A stretch of DNA of 16,933 bases from Chloroflexota bacterium (GTDB lineage Bacteria; Chloroflexota; Chloroflexia; Thermomicrobiales; UBA6265): positions 1 through 16,933 of the forward strand of contig JAFAEX010000120.1 of assembly GCA_023423795.1 (NCBI GenBank), in the 5' to 3' direction. The notes under the pieces were generated by a model. It was not told where the DNA came from and did no database searches. It saw only the letters and a program-made list of their open reading frames with translations. A program made the position numbers and the translations under genes. Below, piece by piece: positions 13,513 to 16,933 of this stretch (positions within the stretch are counted from its first letter, which is position 1; each line of letters starts with the position of its first letter).

Positions 13513-15285
13513 ATGGCCAGCGATCCGCGCGATCTTCCCGGAACCGATGTCCTGCCGGGCGACGATGACCCGATCTGGACGCCGCCCGCGCTGCCGCCGC
13601 CGCCCGCGCCGGGGTTCGCGTCCGGCGGGCCGATCGTTACGCTGCTGCGCGAGGAATCGACCGCCCACCCGTTCGCGCTCGCCGTCGCCGCCGCCTGGAG
13701 TTGCTACGGGGGACGTCCGGCCCGCGTCGAGAACGTGCTCAAACTGGTGACGGCCGACCCGCACGCCGACGCCGCCGCCAACCCGATCAAGGCGGCCGAC
13801 CGTACCGCCCGGCGCGAGCGCGCGATGCGGCTGTATGCGGACCTCTTCGCCGCCGGGCACCACACCACCCTCCAGCACGCCACCTTCGTCTTCGTGCTGG
13901 ACAACGTCTCCCGGCTGGCGATCTGGTCGTTCTTCCACGCCCACCCGTTCTACAACTCGGAACAGGTCTCCCAGCGGTACCGCGAGGTTTCCGGCGACAA
14001 CATGGTCACCCCGGACCTGCCGCCGGTCGAGCGCGAGATCTACGACGCCGCCATCCGGCGCAGCATCGAGGGCTACCGCCGCCTGACCGACCTGCTGTCG
14101 CCGGACATGGCCGCGCGCTACGGCAAGGTCTTCCCGGCGCGGGCGAAGGCGACCGGCCCGCAGGCCGAACACCGCTTCTCCGACGCGGTGCAGAAGCGGG
14201 CGCAGGAAGTCGCCCGCTACGTCCTGCCGCTGGCCACCCCGGCCCACCTCTACCACACCGTCAACGGGTTGACGCTGCTGCGTTACCACGTCCTCGCCAA
14301 CGGCCCGGACGCCCCGGCCGAGGTGCGCCGCATCGTCAACGAAATGGTCCGGCAGGTGCTGGACGTCGATCCGTTCTTCCTCGGCGCGCCCGGCTACCCG
14401 CTGGACCTGCGGCCGCTCGGCGCGGACGATTCGCCGGAGGCGGTCACCATCGCCCGTTTGCGGTCGGCGCTGGACTCGCTGCCCGAGGAGAACGAGGCCG
14501 CGATCCGCGCCTTCGACGCACAGATGGGGCCGTGGGACGCCAGCCGCCTCGCCGGGTTCAACCCCGACGCCGAGCGCACGCTGGCCGACGCGGTGCGGAC
14601 GGTGCTGGCCGCGACCCCGGAGGCACTGGACGACGACGCCGCCGTCGCCGCCGTGCTGGACGGCCGCGAGAATGCGCTGCTCGGCCACCCGCTCTTCCTC
14701 GGCATGCACGACAAACTGATGCAGACGATGAACCACGTGCCGTTCACCTTCCAGAAGCGCATCAGCGGGGCCGAGGACGCCCAGAACCAGCGCCACCGGG
14801 GAACGCTCTCCTCCGGTCCGATGCTGCTGGCCCACCAGCGCCGCGAACCGGACGTGATCGTGCCGTGGGCGATCCGGCAGAATCCGGCCGCCCGCGCCGA
14901 ATACGAGGCGACGGTCACCGCGATGTGGGAGGCGAAGAACGCGCTGCTTGACCGGGGAGCGCCGCCGGAAGCGGCGCTCTACCTGCTGCCGAACGCACAC
15001 CGGGTGCGGTTCTACGAGTCCGGCACGCTGCTCGGCTACTACTGGAAGTGGGTGAAGCGGCTCTGCTACGACGCCCAGCGCGAGATTTTCGAGACCGCCC
15101 ACCAGGAGGTCGCGCAGGTGCGCGAGGTCTTCCCGCGCATCGGGCACTACGTCGGCGGGCCGCCCTGCGTGGTGCGCTCGCGCGCCGGGGTGACGCCCAT
15201 TTGCCCGGAGGGCGAGCGCTTCTGCGGCGTGCCGGTCTGGCGCGGCTACCGCTTCGAGACGCTCGACGAGCGGAGGCCGATGTAG
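13513..15285 (+). CDS. Duplicated ThyX-like (FAD-dependent thymidylate synthase family) protein
   Basis: 590 residues, about twice the usual ThyX (220-300), with two ThyX-like units. Known ThyX makes dTMP from dUMP with FAD, NADPH and methylene-tetrahydrofolate; its signature is RHR-x2-S-x-NE-x-S-x-RY. Unit 1 (about 45-285) has GHHTTLQHATFVF. Its signature (143-156) has lost RHR but keeps S153-x-R155-Y156. It also has ARYVLPLAT, then a NAEIR-like block (251-273) without the dUMP-activating Arg. Unit 2 (about 385-545) keeps R427-H428-R429 but not SxRY, and has LYLLPN and R516 followed by DAQREI, the usual catalytic Arg and AQxEI block. The C-terminus has Cys552, Cys564 and Cys571. Start ATG at 13513, GGAGAGGA at 13496-13503. 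The next gene begins at once after its stop. It may be a composite thymidylate synthase or a divergent flavoprotein; I give no symbol. Confidence 0.85.
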   Translation: MASDPRDLPGTDVLPGDDDPIWTPPALPPPPAPGFASGGPIVTLLREESTAHPFALAVAAAWSCYGGRPARVENVLKLVTADPHADAAANPIKAADRTARRERAMRLYADLFAAGHHTTLQHATFVFVLDNVSRLAIWSFFHAHPFYNSEQVSQRYREVSGDNMVTPDLPPVEREIYDAAIRRSIEGYRRLTDLLSPDMAARYGKVFPARAKATGPQAEHRFSDAVQKRAQEVARYVLPLATPAHLYHTVNGLTLLRYHVLANGPDAPAEVRRIVNEMVRQVLDVDPFFLGAPGYPLDLRPLGADDSPEAVTIARLRSALDSLPEENEAAIRAFDAQMGPWDASRLAGFNPDAERTLADAVRTVLAATPEALDDDAAVAAVLDGRENALLGHPLFLGMHDKLMQTMNHVPFTFQKRISGAEDAQNQRHRGTLSSGPMLLAHQRREPDVIVPWAIRQNPAARAEYEATVTAMWEAKNALLDRGAPPEAALYLLPNAHRVRFYESGTLLGYYWKWVKRLCYDAQREIFETAHQEVAQVREVFPRIGHYVGGPPCVVRSRAGVTPICPEGERFCGVPVWRGYRFETLDERRPM

Positions 15286-15996
15286 ATGGCTGATTCGGCC
15301 CTGCTCGACGTTTGCCCGGCCTGGCGCACCGCCTGCCGCGGCGCGAGCGTCGGCATCCTGGCGCTGCGCGGCGTGACGAACCCGCCGGACGATCCCGCCG
15401 TCGCCGCCGCGGCGGACGCGCTGGAGCGGGACCTGCGCGAGCGCTGGACGGACCGGGATGCCCTGCGCGCCGCTCCTCCCTTCCCGGCCTACGCTGCCTG
15501 GTACAAGCGGTTCGGCCAGCGCTACCACGTCATGCTCCAGCGGGAATCGGTCGCGCTGAAGGGCAAGCCGCTGCCGCGCGTGGCGGGGCTGGTCGAAGCG
15601 ATGTTCCTCGCCGAACTCCGGACGGGCATCCTGCTGGCCGGCCACGACCTCGACCGCGTTTCGTTGCCGCTGGCGCTCGCGGTCGGCACGGGCGACGAGG
15701 TCTACCGCACGCCGCGCGGCGAGGAAACGGCGGTCAAACCCGGCGACATGTTCGTGCGCGACGGCGAAGGCGTGCTGTCGGCAGTCATCACCGGCCCGGC
15801 CGATTGGGCCCGCATCGGCCCGGAGACGACGGCGGCGCTCTTCGTCGCCTACGCCCCGACGGGGGTGCCCGCCGGCGACGTCGAATCCTGCCTCGCCGAA
15901 ATCGAGCGAACGGTGCGCGCCTTTTCCCCCGATGCCGTCCGGGAGGCGCTGGCCGTGGTGGAAGCCGACCCGGCCGCGAAGCATGCCCGGGATTGA
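15286..15996 (+). CDS. Stand-alone B3/B4 tRNA-binding domain protein
   Basis: 236 residues matching the B3/B4 domain first seen in the beta subunit of phenylalanyl-tRNA synthetase, where it holds the editing site that removes mischarged tyrosine. Stand-alone copies are common in bacteria and mostly uncharacterised; a role in trans-editing or amino-acid binding is suggested by homology only. Visible marks are YAAWYKRFGQRYHVML, LPRVAGLVEAMFLAELRTG, LLAGHDLDRV, VKPGDMFVRDGEG and IGPETTAALFVAYAP, which follow the family pattern in order. The ATG directly follows the TAG of the ThyX-like gene (ATGTAGATG), and GGAGG lies at 15272-15276 inside the upstream gene, so the two are translated from one message and probably coupled. 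No synthetase catalytic domain is present. The function is unproven. Confidence 0.85.
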   Translation: MADSALLDVCPAWRTACRGASVGILALRGVTNPPDDPAVAAAADALERDLRERWTDRDALRAAPPFPAYAAWYKRFGQRYHVMLQRESVALKGKPLPRVAGLVEAMFLAELRTGILLAGHDLDRVSLPLALAVGTGDEVYRTPRGEETAVKPGDMFVRDGEGVLSAVITGPADWARIGPETTAALFVAYAPTGVPAGDVESCLAEIERTVRAFSPDAVREALAVVEADPAAKHARD

Positions 15997-16586
15997 TGGC
16001 GGATGCCTGCTGGCACCTGCCACGGAGACGCTTGGGATTTTGGGCCTTTGCCAGAATAGTCCGGGCTTCGGCGGGGCGGGCGCGATGATGGCGTTTGCGT
16101 TATTGATCAGGCCACCGGCGACGCCCGCCCGGGGTTGAAACCCCGGGCTACGTGAACGAAACCTCTCCGGGGTTGAGCACGACAGACGCCGCCCCGACGG
16201 CCGTGGTCAGTCCCGGATGTACTTCATTTTCGTAGCCCGGGGTTTCAACCCCGGGCGGACGCGGCCGGTGTCCGCATCATTTTGGCAACCGCCATCATCG
16301 CGCCCCTACAGCCTGCGTCGATTCCACCCTGGTGTAGGGGCGCGATGCATCGCGCCCGCCGCTGGGCCGGTTTCCGGATCAAACGGGCACACGCCATCAA
16401 CCCCAGGCGTTTCCATGCCCCTTTCCAGCAGGCAACCACCAGATCGAACGAGCAAACGCCATCATCGCCAGGTGGTCGGGTTAGCCGGAACGGCCCCGCC
16501 CAATCCCGCGGTGGCACCGGCGTTGCGCCCGTCCCTGCCATGCGGCGGCCGTGCTGCCGCCGTCAGGCAACGGATCGGAGCGAGCA
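15997..16586. repeat. Repeat cluster with 28-bp perfect inverted repeat of nested palindromes
   Basis: No gene is supported. Arms 16125-16152 and 16231-16258 are perfectly complementary over 28 bases, and each arm itself holds cccggggttgaaaccccggg, an almost perfect palindrome. A second pair, 16296-16309 / 16334-16347, gives 14 bp (gtaggggcgcgatg). Dispersed-module copies lie at about 16081-16120 (minus), 16264-16305 (plus) and 16366-16400 (plus), with a partial copy at about 16430-16470. The minus-strand reading of 16075-16180 closely follows 4738-4830 on the plus strand. The last part, 16475-16586, has no clear repeat. Confidence 0.8.
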
Positions 16587-16933
16587 ATGGGCCACGCGAA
16601 CGAGCGCCACGACGCGGCGCATGGATACGAGCACACGCCCGGCGTCGAGAAGGGCACCGAGGGAACGGTGCTCGATCCCCGGATCGGCGGCGACCCGGTG
16701 ACGCCGGAAGACATCAACCCGGGGCCGACGGCGCGCGGCAGCCGGGCGACCGCGGGCGACGCGTCGGCGTCCGGCGCGTCGGACCACGGAGCGGGCGGGG
16801 CCGACCGGCCGTTCGATCCCGGGATCGCCTACACCGGGCAGGACGTGGACCCGACCGGACCGGGCGTCGGCGGCGTGCCGGGAGGGCTCGGCGTTCCCGC
16901 CCGCGACCCGTCGACTGCGCCGTCCGGCATGGC
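16587..16933 (+). CDS. Partial Gly/Pro/Asp-rich, probably disordered protein (runs off the right end)
   Basis: 115 complete codons without a stop reach the window edge. The ATG at 16587 has GGAG at 16577-16580, six bases away. The residues are rich in Gly, Pro, Asp, Ala and Thr with few hydrophobics and no cysteine. There is no signal peptide or membrane helix in the visible part. Short similar phrases recur (LDPRIGGDPVTPEDINPGP, then FDPGIAYTGQDVDPTGPG), suggesting an internal imperfect repeat built on Asp-Pro and Gly. I do not recognise a family, and the missing C-terminus may hold the informative domain. The strong coding bias and ribosome binding site support a real gene. Confidence 0.65.
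   Translation, partial: MGHANERHDAAHGYEHTPGVEKGTEGTVLDPRIGGDPVTPEDINPGPTARGSRATAGDASASGASDHGAGGADRPFDPGIAYTGQDVDPTGPGVGGVPGGLGVPARDPSTAPSGM

Noticed and set aside
13432..16023. 863-codon minus-strand open frame opposite the ThyX-like and B3/B4 genes
   Set aside because: The translation is low-complexity (Arg, Gly, Val, His-rich) with no recognisable domain; it mirrors the codon bias of the real genes on the plus strand.
16020..16480. Possible CRISPR array
   Set aside because: The repeats are palindromic, in both orientations, irregularly spaced and composite, with no constant-length spacers and no cas genes.
1..16933. tRNA or rRNA genes
   Set aside because: I found no cloverleaf with the usual TTC-containing T-arm and no rRNA-like segment in any gap; the gaps are explained by palindromic repeats or show nothing.

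Overview
This is a high-GC window with eleven protein-coding genes, the last of which runs off the right end, and no tRNA, rRNA, CRISPR or transposase gene that I can see. Composition and gene content suggest a bacterium of the Chloroflexota, probably Thermomicrobia-like. The pointers are very GC-rich codons, Pro/Ala/Thr-rich linkers, a DUF2231-Rieske protein ending in a 'sunset' domain, and many dispersed GC-rich palindromes. This placement is an inference from family resemblance and no marker gene confirms it.

Layout. 1-114 is a heptanucleotide tandem array, cut by the window edge, that ends just before the ribosome binding site of an HpcH/HpaI-family aldolase (134-964, +). After a gap holding a 138-bp palindromic element comes a class II ketose-bisphosphate aldolase (1382-2224, +). 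A Rieske protein (2748-4454, -) follows, with a 24-bp perfect hairpin just past its stop. A monomeric sarcosine oxidase-like flavoprotein (5059-6210, +) is next. Two minus-strand genes, aroA (7926-9248) and a GT39/ArnT-like membrane glycosyltransferase (6460-7866), are spaced like an operon. Divergent from aroA is a plus-strand pair: a single-pass secreted-domain protein (9505-10494) and a two-helix membrane protein (10539-10841). A shortened GH13 alpha-glucosidase homologue that has lost catalytic motifs (11056-12330, +) follows. After about 1.2 kb of repeats come a duplicated ThyX-like protein (13513-15285, +) and a stand-alone B3/B4-domain protein (15286-15996, +) that abut without a gap. 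A disordered Gly/Pro-rich protein starts at 16587 and is incomplete.

How the genes relate. The first two genes are both metal-dependent aldolases and could serve carbohydrate or hydroxy-acid catabolism, but nothing shows they share a pathway. aroA belongs to the shikimate pathway. The ThyX-like/B3-B4 pair is the most convincing functional unit because the stop and start codons are adjacent. The rest looks like ordinary chromosomal gene content rather than a mobile island.

The most unusual features are four. (1) The ThyX-like protein has two degenerate ThyX units that keep complementary parts of the active-site signatures. (2) The GH13 homologue has its NHD signature replaced and most of the catalytic barrel missing. 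(3) A membrane DUF2231-Rieske protein carries an 11-residue repeat region, a long linker and a C-terminal sunset domain. (4) A mosaic family of palindromic repeats fills almost every long intergenic gap, and a heptamer repeat has entered the 5' coding end of the glycosyltransferase gene.
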